Notes: generated from the sequence alone by a model not told the origin. A stretch of DNA of 14,040 nt from Caulobacter sp. (GCA_014378155.1 JACMOF010000563.1:1-14040); one strand, 5' to 3'; positions 5,912-12,320 are shown, numbered from the stretch's first letter. Numbers and translations are program-made.

Positions 5912-7279
5912 ATGATGCGGTTTCTGCGCAAGGTCGCCGGCGCGTTCGCCGCGCTGCTGGGCCTGACCGCCGCGACCTCCGGCGTCGCCGCGCCCCTGCC
6001 GCACGCCAAGGCCCCCGAGGCGGTGGGCTTTTCCGCCCAGAAGCTCAAGAAGCTGGACGAGACGATGCAAGCCTTGGTTGATCAGGGCCAGATCGCCGGC
6101 GGCGTCACCTTGCTGGGCCGCCACGGCCATGTCGTGTCGCTGAAGACCTTCGGCAAGCGCAGCCTGGAGACCGGCGAGGCCATGCCCGCCGACGCGATCT
6201 TCCGCATCCGCTCGGAGACCAAGCCGGTCACCGGCGTGGCGATGCTGATCCTATACCAGGAAGGCAAGTGGAAGCTGGACGATCCGGTCAGCCTCCATGT
6301 GCCCGAGCTGGCCAATCTGCGCGTCGCCTCTGGCGTCGACGCCGAGGGTCGGCCGATCCTGACCCCCGCCTCGCGCTCGCCGACCATGCGGGAGTTGATG
6401 ACCCACACGGCGGGCTTCGCCTATGGCATCGCTGATGATCCAGGCAGCGTCGCCGACCAGTCCTATTTCCGAGCCGGGGTGCTGCAGTCCGACAGCTTGC
6501 ACGCCATGGTCCAGAAGGTGGCCATGCTGCCCATGTACGCCCAGCCGGGCACGGTCTGGCGCTACAGCGTGGCCGCCGACATCCAGGGCTATATCGTCGA
6601 GAAGCTGTCGGGCCAGAGCCTGCCGGTCTTCATGGAGGAGCGGATTTTCGCGCCCCTGGGCATGAAGGACACCGCCTTCTGGGCGCCGCCTGAGAAGCTG
6701 CCTCGGCTGGCGGCCGTCTACGACGCCGATCCGGCCACCGGCCGCCTGATCCCGGCCAGCGAAGGTCCTTGGCGCGACATTAGCAAGCCCCCGGCCGCGC
6801 CGTCAGGCGGAGGCGGGTTGCTGTCCACGGCCGGCGATTTCGCGCGTTTCGCCCAGATGATCCTGAATGGCGGCGACCTGGACGGGGTGCGGATCCTGGA
6901 GCCCGAGACCGTGGCCCTGATGCGACTCAACCACCTGCCGGCCAGCTTCCAGATCACCACCAACGGCACCGCCAATGTGCTGCATCCGGGCGCCAAGCCC
7001 TTCCCGTTCGGCGCGGGCATGGGTTATGGACTGGACGTAGCGGTGGCGGTTGACCCTGCCGCCGCCGGCGCGCCGGTCGGCCCGGGCACCATCAGCTGGG
7101 GCGGCAGCGCCGGCACCTGGTTCTGGATCGATCCGGCCAACGACCTGTTTTTCATCGGCATGATCCAGCGGCTGGGCGGCGTCGGCTCGGGCCTCGACGC
7201 CACAACCCGGACGGTCGTCTACCAGGCCCTAGAGCGGCCGCCCGTCAAGGAAGCGCGCCTTAACGCCGCGACACAGTAG
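5912..7279 (+). CDS. Exported serine hydrolase, beta-lactamase/class VIII esterase fold
   Basis: The 455-residue product belongs to the beta-lactamase class C / penicillin-binding-protein-like superfamily. An N-terminal signal peptide ends near residue 27 (SGVAA-PLPHA), placing it in the periplasm. The catalytic SxxK motif is Ser101-Glu-Thr-Lys104 in FRIRSETKPVTG. The second motif is Tyr218-Ser219 in WRYSVAADIQGY. The third, normally KTG, is Trp396-Gly-Gly, as in family VIII carboxylesterases (W-x-G). This points to an esterase or related hydrolase more than a true beta-lactamase, but the substrate is unknown. Start at 5912 or the adjacent ATG at 5915. AGGG at 5904-5907 is the only Shine-Dalgarno candidate and touches the end of the preceding repeat. 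It may be read through from parC. Confidence 0.88.
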   Translation: MMRFLRKVAGAFAALLGLTAATSGVAAPLPHAKAPEAVGFSAQKLKKLDETMQALVDQGQIAGGVTLLGRHGHVVSLKTFGKRSLETGEAMPADAIFRIRSETKPVTGVAMLILYQEGKWKLDDPVSLHVPELANLRVASGVDAEGRPILTPASRSPTMRELMTHTAGFAYGIADDPGSVADQSYFRAGVLQSDSLHAMVQKVAMLPMYAQPGTVWRYSVAADIQGYIVEKLSGQSLPVFMEERIFAPLGMKDTAFWAPPEKLPRLAAVYDADPATGRLIPASEGPWRDISKPPAAPSGGGGLLSTAGDFARFAQMILNGGDLDGVRILEPETVALMRLNHLPASFQITTNGTANVLHPGAKPFPFGAGMGYGLDVAVAVDPAAAGAPVGPGTISWGGSAGTWFWIDPANDLFFIGMIQRLGGVGSGLDATTRTVVYQALERPPVKEARLNAATQ

Positions 7280-7337
7280 AGGACTGCGGCCCCGTCTTCC
7301 CGCTGCCCGCCGGCCGCCGCCAGCAACAGAAGAACGC

Positions 7338-7368
7338 AAAACGCCCCAGGTTGAACCCCAGGGCGTTT
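7338..7368. terminator. Terminator-like hairpin after the serine hydrolase
   Basis: AAACGCCC (7339-7346) pairs with GGGCGTTT (7361-7368) around a 14-base loop. On the plus strand it ends in TTT and lies about 60 bases after the hydrolase stop. On the minus strand it is followed by TTTTG. It could therefore end transcription from both the hydrolase and the UrcA gene. Confidence 0.6.
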
Positions 7369-7406
7369 CGCCGACCTTCCCTTCGAGCGGGGAAATTTAG
7401 AACGCC

Positions 7407-7511
7407 AGAGCATTTTTCGAGCGAAGTGGTTCCGGTTCGCGTGAAGAAAAATGCGTCAAAACAAAAGATTAGAGCTCCCGGCCTGACGCAGTCAGGTCGG
7501 GAAATGCTCTA
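7407..7511. repeat. AGAGCATTT-bounded alphaproteobacterial intergenic repeat
   Basis: The ends AGAGCATTT (7407-7415) and AAATGCTCT (7502-7510) are a perfect nine-base inverted repeat. The first 69 bases (7407-7475), including GAGCGAAGTGG, CGGTTCGCGTGAAG and AATGCGTCAAAACAAAAGATTAGAGC, resemble a dispersed repeat I know from many Caulobacter and Rhizobiales genomes. An internal arm GCATTTTTC faces GAAAAATGC. The remaining part holds an 11-base-pair hairpin, CCCGGCCTGAC/GTCAGGTCGGG (7477-7501), with one G-T pair and a three-base loop. The final CTAG includes the stop codon of the UrcA gene. No transposase is present, so it is a non-coding repeat, possibly MITE-like. Confidence 0.82.
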
Positions 7512-7808
7512 GCGGGCGCCAGCGGTGTCCAGCGAGGCTTGCGAGGTCTTCAGTTGGGCCACGGCGCCGGCGACGGCGTCGCGGTGGCAGGCCGAGGCGG
7601 CCACGGCCCGTTTCACTTCAGCGAAGCTGCCGCGCTGAGCGCCGCAGGCTTCGAGGGCGGCGGCGTCGATGCGGTGCATCATCACCTTTTGATCCTGCGG
7701 GTTGCTCGGATCGAGCTTGGCGCGGACGGCGATGCTGGTGGTTTCGGCGGCGCTGGCGGCGCTGGCCAGGAGGAGGAGGGCGGCGGTCGAGGCGGCGAGG
7801 AGCTTCAT
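7509..7808 (-). CDS. UrcA-family exported protein
   Basis: The 99-residue product begins with a clear Sec signal peptide (MKLLAASTAALLLLASAASA, cleavage near residue 20). The mature part of about 79 residues has the UrcA-family pattern: a beta-strand-like IAVRAKLD, then DPSNPQDQK, a helix with RIDAAALEACG, and ASACHRDAVAGAVAQL. Cys55 and Cys74 are placed to form the family's usual disulfide. UrcA proteins are periplasmic; the founding member in Caulobacter is induced by uranium, and their biochemical role is unknown. The start at 7808 was chosen because the signal peptide begins there, with GGAAG about 8 bases upstream; the frame is open for 22 more codons that look non-coding. The stop codon TAG is supplied by the repeat at 7407-7511. 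Confidence 0.85.
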   Translation of the reverse strand: MKLLAASTAALLLLASAASAAETTSIAVRAKLDPSNPQDQKVMMHRIDAAALEACGAQRGSFAEVKRAVAASACHRDAVAGAVAQLKTSQASLDTAGAR

Positions 7809-7978
7809 GGGTGACTTCCCTGACTGTGGCGACGTCTTGGAGGGCGCCGCTCGGTGCTGTCCGGGGCAAACCACGCGGTTCTGGCCTCGGATTTAATCCA
7901 CAGGCTCGTCATCTGCTTAAAAATGGTCCGGTAAAAGCAAATTCGGTCGACAAATCGGTCAAAAATCGAGCGAACGTG

Positions 7979-8005
7979 GAATTCGAGGCTGGGAAAGTCG
8001 AATTC
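7979..8005. promoter_or_regulatory. Inverted repeat GAATTCGA-N11-TCGAATTC
   Basis: Two perfect eight-base arms (7979-7986 and 7998-8005) are separated by 11 bases, so their centres are 19 bases apart, about two helical turns. This is the geometry of many dimeric regulator sites. It lies about 170 bases upstream of the UrcA start codon, in the A/T-rich region, and downstream of parE. No regulator can be named. Confidence 0.35.
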
Positions 8006-8099
8006 ATTTGAGGGCTTAGCTCACATGAACGGCGCTAATCTGAAATGTCAGATTTCTTCATAGGTCGTCTCCGCCGCCACCGAAAATGGCAGACAGACC

Positions 8100-8121
8100 A
8101 CTCACGTCCGCGTGCGTGAGT
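8100..8121 (-). terminator. Hairpin downstream of parE
   Basis: ACTCACG (8100-8106) and CGTGAGT (8115-8121) form a perfect seven-base stem with an eight-base loop, 17 bases after the parE stop. No T-tract follows, so it may be a weak or factor-assisted terminator or an mRNA 3'-end stabiliser. A second hairpin (8037-8054) lies farther downstream. Confidence 0.35.
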
Positions 8122-8138
8122 CGGCCCGGCCCACGCGT

Positions 8139-10253
8139 CTAGAGGTCCAGGTCGTCGGCCGCGAACTCGGCGTTTTCCTGGATGAATCGGAAGCGCAGTT
8201 CGGGCTTGCGGCCCATCAGGGTCTCGACCAGGGCCTCGACCGCTTCCTCGGAGCGAGGGAGAGTGATCTTGGCCAGCGTGCGCACCGCCGGATCCATGGT
8301 GGTCTCCTTGAGCTGGGAGGCCATCATCTCGCCCAGGCCCTTGAAGCGGCCGATCTCGGGCTTCTTGCCCTTGAACATCGTGGCCAGAAGCTCGTCCTTG
8401 TGGGCGTCGTCGCGGGCGTAGGCGCTCTTGCCGCCGTGGCTGAGACGATAGAGCGGCGGCAGGGCCAGGAACAGGTGACCCTGGCGGATCAGGTCGGGCA
8501 TGGTCCGATAGAAGAAGGTGATCAGCAGGCTGGCGATGTGGGCGCCGTCGACGTCGGCGTCGGTCATGATGATGATCCGCTCGTAGCGCAGATCTTCCTC
8601 TTTGTAGCGATTGCCGCCTTGGGCGCCGAGCGCCAGCATCAGGTCCGACAGCTCCTTGTTGGCGCTAAACTTCTCGCCCGTGGCCGAGGCGACGTTGAGG
8701 ATCTTGCCGCGCAGGGGCAGGATCGCCTGGTTCTTGCGGTTGCGGGCCTGCTTGGCCGAGCCGCCGGCGCTGTCGCCCTCAACGATGAACAGTTCGGCGC
8801 CATCAACGGCCCCAGCCGCGCAGTCGGCCAGCTTGCCGGGCAGGCGCAGCTTGCGGGTCGCCGAGGCGCGGCTGACTTCCTTGTCCTTGCGGCGCTTGAG
8901 GCGCTCCTCGGCACGGTCGATGACGAACTCCAGCAGGGCCTGGGCGGCCTTGGGCGATCCGGTCAGCCAGTGGTCGAACGGATCGCGCAGGGCTGTCTCG
9001 ACGAAGCGCTGAGCCTCTGACGATGAGAGTTTTTCCTTGGTCTGGCCCTGGAATTCGGGGTTCTTGATGAACACCGAGATCAGGGCCCCGGCCTGGGCTA
9101 TGACGTCGTCGGCGGTGATGATCGCCGCGCGCTTCTCGTTCTTGAGCTCGGCATAAGCCTTGAGGCCCCGCGTCAGGGCCGCGCGCAGGCCGCTTTCGTG
9201 GGTGCCGCCCTCGGGGGTCGGCACGGTGTTGCAGTAGGACTGCATGAAGCCGTCGTGCTCGCCAAAGCCGCGCGGCGTCCAGGCGATCGCCCACTCGACG
9301 GCGCCGGCTTCGCCCTGACGCTCGATGCGGCCCGAGAAGCTCTCTGGCGTCACCAGTTCCAGGCCCTTGGTGCGCTCGGCCAGGAAGTCGGCCAGGCCGT
9401 TGGGGAAGTGGAAGACAGCCTCGGGCGGCGTCTGGTCCTGGATGCGCTCCGGGGCGCAGGACCATTTGATCTGCACGCCGCGGAACAGGTAGGCCTTGGA
9501 GCGGGCCATGCGGTACAGTCGGGCCGGCTTGAAAGCCACGCCCTCGCCGAAGATCTGCTCGTCGGGGATGAAGCGGACCATGGTGCCGCGCTTCTTGCTG
9601 GGGCCAATCTTCTCCACCGGACCCAGCGGCTTGCCGCGCGAGAACACCTGCAGATGCTCGAACCCGTCGCGCCAGACGGTGACCTCGACCCGCTCGGACA
9701 GGGCGTTGACCACCGAAGCGCCGACGCCGTGCAGGCCGCCGGAGGTCTCATAGGCCTTGCCGCTGAACTTTCCGCCCGCGTGCAGGATCGTCATGATCAC
9801 TTCCAGCGCCGACTTGCCCGGGTGCTTGGGGTGATCATCGACCGGCATGCCGCGGCCGTCGTCCTTGACCGACAGATAGCCGTCGGCGTCGAGCTTGACC
9901 TCGATGGTCTTGGCGAAGCCGGCCACGGCCTCGTCCATCGAATTGTCCAGCACCTCGGCGAACAGGTGGTGCAGGGCCCGCTCGTCGGTGCCGCCGATAT
10001 ACATGCCGGGCCGCTTGCGCACGGGCTCCAGGCCTTCCAACACCTCGATGTCGCTGGCGGTGTAGCTGCCGGAGGCGGGCGGGGTGCTGGGCGCCGATGC
10101 AGCCTTGGTCGCGCTGGGCGGCGGCGGGGCGGCGGGACGCGGCGCGGGCTCGGGATGCGGCTCGCGGGCCGGCACTGGCGAGGCCGGCACGGGAGCCAGG
10201 GCGTCGTCGCCAAACAGCGAGAAGGAGGGGTTCGGATCGTCTTTGGGGGACAT
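8139..10253 (-). CDS. parE: DNA topoisomerase IV subunit B (ParE)
   Basis: ParE is the ATPase subunit of topoisomerase IV and partners ParC in decatenation. The 704-residue product has a GHKL ATPase domain with the EVLDNSMDEA helix (Glu100, Asn104), KDDGRGMPVD (130-139) and GGLHGVGASVVNALS (172-186). It also has the QTK loop (404-406). The TOPRIM domain follows, with FIVEGDSAGGSA (489-500) and DADVDGAH (565-572), and then the C-terminal KPEIGRFKGLGEM. It lacks the large extra domain of many proteobacterial GyrB proteins. An Ala/Pro-rich segment of about 62 residues precedes the ATPase domain. The start at 10253 (MSPKDDPNPSFSLFG) was chosen because upstream codons run through the divergent promoter region; no strong ribosome-binding site precedes it. 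GANTC lies 16 bases upstream. Confidence 0.95.
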   Translation of the reverse strand: MSPKDDPNPSFSLFGDDALAPVPASPVPAREPHPEPAPRPAAPPPPSATKAASAPSTPPASGSYTASDIEVLEGLEPVRKRPGMYIGGTDERALHHLFAEVLDNSMDEAVAGFAKTIEVKLDADGYLSVKDDGRGMPVDDHPKHPGKSALEVIMTILHAGGKFSGKAYETSGGLHGVGASVVNALSERVEVTVWRDGFEHLQVFSRGKPLGPVEKIGPSKKRGTMVRFIPDEQIFGEGVAFKPARLYRMARSKAYLFRGVQIKWSCAPERIQDQTPPEAVFHFPNGLADFLAERTKGLELVTPESFSGRIERQGEAGAVEWAIAWTPRGFGEHDGFMQSYCNTVPTPEGGTHESGLRAALTRGLKAYAELKNEKRAAIITADDVIAQAGALISVFIKNPEFQGQTKEKLSSSEAQRFVETALRDPFDHWLTGSPKAAQALLEFVIDRAEERLKRRKDKEVSRASATRKLRLPGKLADCAAGAVDGAELFIVEGDSAGGSAKQARNRKNQAILPLRGKILNVASATGEKFSANKELSDLMLALGAQGGNRYKEEDLRYERIIIMTDADVDGAHIASLLITFFYRTMPDLIRQGHLFLALPPLYRLSHGGKSAYARDDAHKDELLATMFKGKKPEIGRFKGLGEMMASQLKETTMDPAVRTLAKITLPRSEEAVEALVETLMGRKPELRFRFIQENAEFAADDLDL

Positions 10254-10269
10254 TACGGGAACATGCGTC

Positions 10270-10274
10270 GATTC
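10270..10274. promoter_or_regulatory. GANTC site upstream of parE
   Basis: GATTC on the plus strand (GAATC in the parE direction) lies 16 bases before the parE start codon. It is a candidate CcrM methylation site at a position similar to that of the site before parC. No clear -10/-35 pair is visible around it. Confidence 0.35.
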
Positions 10275-10323
10275 GTCGGGAGCGCTCCGTATGGGCCGCG
10301 CTTGGTGGGAAGAAAAGGGGTGG

Positions 10324-10344
10324 ATGGCGCGACCGGCGCGCCAT
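10324..10344. promoter_or_regulatory. Inverted repeat ATGGCGCG-ACCGG-CGCGCCAT
   Basis: A perfect eight-base inverted repeat with a five-base spacer lies in the 157-bp divergent gap between parE and the lipoprotein gene, 70 bases from the parE start and 66 from the lipoprotein start. It could be an operator shared by both genes or a structural hairpin. GC-rich DNA makes such repeats more likely by chance. Confidence 0.35.
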
Positions 10345-10410
10345 TTGCCGCGGCTTGGCCGGGCGTGCCAGGATGCGCCTTCCCTTTGCCTCGAAACCCG
10401 GAGACCGTCG

Positions 10411-10764
10411 ATGACCTGGCGACCCCTGACCATTGTCCTCGCCGCCCTGACCCTGTTGGGCTGCAGCGCCGCTGGACCCACGGGTCCTTCGACCCCGCCG
10501 CCCACCTCGCACCGGACGCCGGTCGCCGAAGGCGGGATGTGCGCCGGCTTCGCCGGCTTCCAGTGCGGTGAGGGGCTGAGCTGCCAGATGCCGGCCGGCC
10601 AATGCCATGTCGCCGACGGGGCGGGGACCTGCCGCAAGCCGTCCCAGATGTGCACGAAGATCTATGCCCCGGTGTGCGGCTGCGATGGCAAGACCTATTC
10701 CAGCGCCTGCACCGCAGCCGCCCAGGGAGCCAACGTCGCGACCGACGGCGCCTGCAAGGCCTAG
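10411..10764 (+). CDS. Lipoprotein with Kazal-type protease-inhibitor domain
   Basis: The 117-residue product has a lipoprotein signal peptide with lipobox LLGC and lipidated Cys18, so it is anchored in the cell envelope. A Thr/Pro-rich linker (about 22-40) follows, then a four-cysteine segment (Cys44, 52, 58, 65). The Kazal domain at 74-115 has Cys74, 81, 89, 91, 100 and 115 and the diagnostic YAPVCGCDGKTYSSAC. Kazal domains in animals block serine proteases by presenting a reactive loop just after the second cysteine. Bacterial lipoproteins of this kind are common, but their targets are mostly unknown; a role guarding against periplasmic or outside proteases is inference. The ATG at 10411 is supported by GGAG at 10400-10403. 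It is divergent from parE, with no obvious functional link. Confidence 0.88.
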   Translation: MTWRPLTIVLAALTLLGCSAAGPTGPSTPPPTSHRTPVAEGGMCAGFAGFQCGEGLSCQMPAGQCHVADGAGTCRKPSQMCTKIYAPVCGCDGKTYSSACTAAAQGANVATDGACKA

Positions 10765-10795
10765 ACAGGCTGATTGCATTCACTGCTGACATCAT

Positions 10796-10823
10796 GCGGC
10801 CAGCCTTCGGTGAGGATGGCCGC
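10796..10823 (+). promoter_or_regulatory. Hairpin just before the ribosome-binding site of the ABM gene
   Basis: GCGGCCA (10796-10802) and TGGCCGC (10817-10823) form a perfect seven-base stem with a 14-base loop that ends one base before the GGAGGA Shine-Dalgarno sequence (10825-10830). It may protect the end of the lipoprotein mRNA or affect translation of the next gene. No T-tract follows, so it is not a typical terminator. Confidence 0.35.
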
Positions 10824-10833
10824 TGGAGGACTC

Positions 10834-11241
10834 ATGACCTACCCTCATTCCACAGACGGCTTGCCGCGACGCACCGTGTTAGCGGGCGGCGTGGCGCTCG
10901 CCGCCACGACGGTCGCCACAACCGCCCACGCCCAGGAAACCAAGAGCATGTACGGACTGATCGGCCAGATGATCGCCGCCCCAGGCAAACGCGACGACGT
11001 GATCGCCATCCTGGCGCAGAGCACGGGCGGTATGCCCGGCAATCTCAGCTACATCCTCGCCAAGGACGCCACCAACCCCGACGCCCTGTGGATCACCGAG
11101 GTGTGGGCCGACAAGGACAGCCATGCCGCCTCGCTGAAACTGCCGGCTGTCCAGGCCGCCATCGCCAAGGCCCGCCCGATCATCGCGGGGTTTGGCCACC
11201 GGTTCGAGACCATGCCGGTAGGCGGCGTGGGGCTGGGCTGA
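10834..11241 (+). CDS. Putatively Tat-exported ABM-domain protein (quinol monooxygenase-like)
   Basis: The 135-residue product has a signal sequence with twin arginines (Arg12-Arg13 in PRRTVLAGG), a hydrophobic stretch and an AHAQ cleavage site near residue 34. This suggests export of a folded protein by the Tat system. The mature part matches the ABM (antibiotic biosynthesis monooxygenase) alpha/beta-barrel fold: YGLIGQMIAAPGKRDDVIAIL, then LSYILAKDATNPDALWITEVWADKDSHAASLK. ABM enzymes act as dimers and often oxidise quinol-like compounds without a cofactor; the substrate here is unknown. The start at 10834 is set by GGAGGA at 10825-10830 and by the signal peptide. It lies 69 bases after the Kazal lipoprotein gene on the same strand. 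The convergent AraC frame overlaps almost all of it antisense, but this gene has the recognisable domain. Confidence 0.82.
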   Translation: MTYPHSTDGLPRRTVLAGGVALAATTVATTAHAQETKSMYGLIGQMIAAPGKRDDVIAILAQSTGGMPGNLSYILAKDATNPDALWITEVWADKDSHAASLKLPAVQAAIAKARPIIAGFGHRFETMPVGGVGLG

Positions 11242-12168
11242 GGGATCGGCTCCTGCCCGACATCCATCTGAGATAGAGACGCCCGCTTCCTTCAACGGCA
11301 AATGTAGCTCTGCTGCCGTGCCCTGCTCCGGTTCGTCCAGGAAGAAGCGTTGGCAGTAAATGGGAAAGTCGCGCATCTCCTCGCCGCTGGCCGGCAACCA
11401 GTCGCGATACAGGTAGAGGGCGGCGGGTTCCAGATTGTGGGTGTCGCCGGTCACGCGCAGCACCGCGCAGCGTCCGCCGGGGATTTCGCCGGCCTTGACC
11501 GTCTCGTCACCGGTGTCGATCGGTTGATCGGCGCCGACGCCGACGCAGAGATCCATGCTGTAGTCGGCGGGATCGGCAGGGCGCCGCTCGGAGCGCCAGA
11601 TGTTGAAGGTCGGATGGGTCTTGGGCGACATACCGGCGGCTTTGCGCCAGGCGATGAAGCGCTGGATGCTGATGTCGAGGGTCTCGGGATCGCCCCTATG
11701 CTCGAACATGGCCACGCGGGTCGGCGCGACGTCGAGGATGGTCACCTGGTCGGGGGTGAAGGTCGTCGGCATGATCTTGCTCCTGGCTGAGTTAAGCGGC
11801 GTGAACGCCTGAAGCCACGGCTCCCAGTCGGGAGATTTCCGGAAACTCGACGGCGACTGCGCAAACCTTTGCCGAAAAGCGCGGGCGAAGGCGTCGGGCG
11901 TCTCGTAGCCGGCGTCCAAGGCGATATCGGTGACGCTCTGACCCCGCTCGTGCGCCAGTTGTTTCGAGGCCTGCCGCATGCGGGCCAACTGGACATAGCG
12001 ATGCAGGGACAGCCCGAAGGTCGCCTTAAACTGCCGGTGGAAATGGAACTTGGAAAACGCCGCGACGCTGCTCATCGCATCCAGGTCCAGATCGCCGTCC
12101 AGGTGCCGGTCGATGTGATCGAGCACCTTCTGCATCCGGGCATGGTAATGGTTGAGCGCCGCCGTCAT
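10879..12168 (-). CDS. AraC-family regulator with GyrI-like domain; stop codon apparently lost
   Basis: Residues 5-112 are an AraC-type double helix-turn-helix DNA-binding domain (VAAFSKFHFHRQFKATFG, then SVTDIALDAGYETPDAFARAFRQRF). Residues 135-293 are a GyrI-like effector-binding domain ending AAELHLPLK, the usual C terminus for this architecture (about 290 residues). It probably binds a small molecule and controls transcription. The frame does not stop there: it continues for 136 codons to 10879, running antisense through nearly the whole ABM gene, and that tail is Gly/Ala/Asp/Arg-rich with no domain. A TGA exists one frame away at 11294-11292, right at the expected end, so a one-base indel or a sequencing error probably removed the true stop. 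The real coding part is about 11290-12168. GAGG five bases before the ATG at 12168 supports this start; 12177 is an alternative. Confidence 0.8.
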   Translation of the reverse strand: MTAALNHYHARMQKVLDHIDRHLDGDLDLDAMSSVAAFSKFHFHRQFKATFGLSLHRYVQLARMRQASKQLAHERGQSVTDIALDAGYETPDAFARAFRQRFAQSPSSFRKSPDWEPWLQAFTPLNSARSKIMPTTFTPDQVTILDVAPTRVAMFEHRGDPETLDISIQRFIAWRKAAGMSPKTHPTFNIWRSERRPADPADYSMDLCVGVGADQPIDTGDETVKAGEIPGGRCAVLRVTGDTHNLEPAALYLYRDWLPASGEEMRDFPIYCQRFFLDEPEQGTAAELHLPLKEAGVSISDGCRAGADPSAQPHAAYRHGLEPVAKPRDDRAGLGDGGLDSRQFQRGGMAVLVGPHLGDPQGVGVGGVLGEDVAEIAGHTARALRQDGDHVVAFAWGGDHLADQSVHALGFLGVGGCGDRRGGERHAAR

Positions 12169-12286
12169 CGTCCTCATCCGTTGTGACGATCCTAGCTTGG
12201 CGGACGAGGCTGTTGCGCGCTCGACCGATCTTGCGGTTTGGAGCGGCCGCGGTCGCGGTGACGCCCCCCAACACCAGACGATCGCC

Positions 12287-12320
12287 AAAGAAAAAGGCCC
12301 GCAGATCGCTCCGCAGGCCT
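12287..12320 (-). terminator. Intrinsic terminator of glnA
   Basis: In the glnA direction, AGGCCTGC (12320-12313) pairs with GCGGGCCT (12302-12295), with one G-T pair and a 10-base loop. The T-rich tract TTTTTCTTT (12295-12287) follows. It starts about 25 bases after the glnA stop. This is the clearest terminator in the window, and it separates glnBA from the upstream region of the AraC gene. Confidence 0.85.

Larger units (their letters stand above)
7809..8138. other. 330-bp gene-free region between the UrcA gene and parE
   Basis: I see no gene here. The part from about 7890 to 8060 is clearly more A/T-rich than its surroundings and should contain the UrcA promoter. TTAAATC (7897-7891 on the minus strand) resembles a -10 box (TANAWC), but I see no convincing -35. 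The region also holds an inverted repeat at 7979-8005, a hairpin AATCTGA-AATG-TCAGATT at 8037-8054, and a hairpin downstream of parE at 8100-8121. GAGTC at 8118-8122 is a GANTC site. Confidence 0.6.

Noticed and set aside
5912..7279. Calling the serine hydrolase an AmpC beta-lactamase
   Set aside because: The KTG motif is replaced by Trp-Gly-Gly and the second motif is Tyr-Ser, which fits family VIII esterases better; resistance cannot be claimed.
7894..7902. DnaA-box-like TAATCCACA (one mismatch to TTATCCACA)
   Set aside because: A single near-match without clustered boxes or origin-linked genes; likely chance in an A/T-rich stretch.
7809..8138. A hidden small gene in the gene-free region before parE
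   Set aside because: No frame combines a start, a ribosome-binding site and typical third-position GC bias; the 66-codon frame at 7811-8011 looks non-coding.
8112..10571. Long plus-strand frames over parE (8112-9020 and 9198-10571)
   Set aside because: They mirror parE antisense, lack domains, and are explained by codon bias.
10254..10655. Upstream extension of ParE by 134 residues
   Set aside because: It runs antisense through the Kazal lipoprotein and the divergent control region; the chosen start gives a sensible Ala/Pro-rich N terminus.
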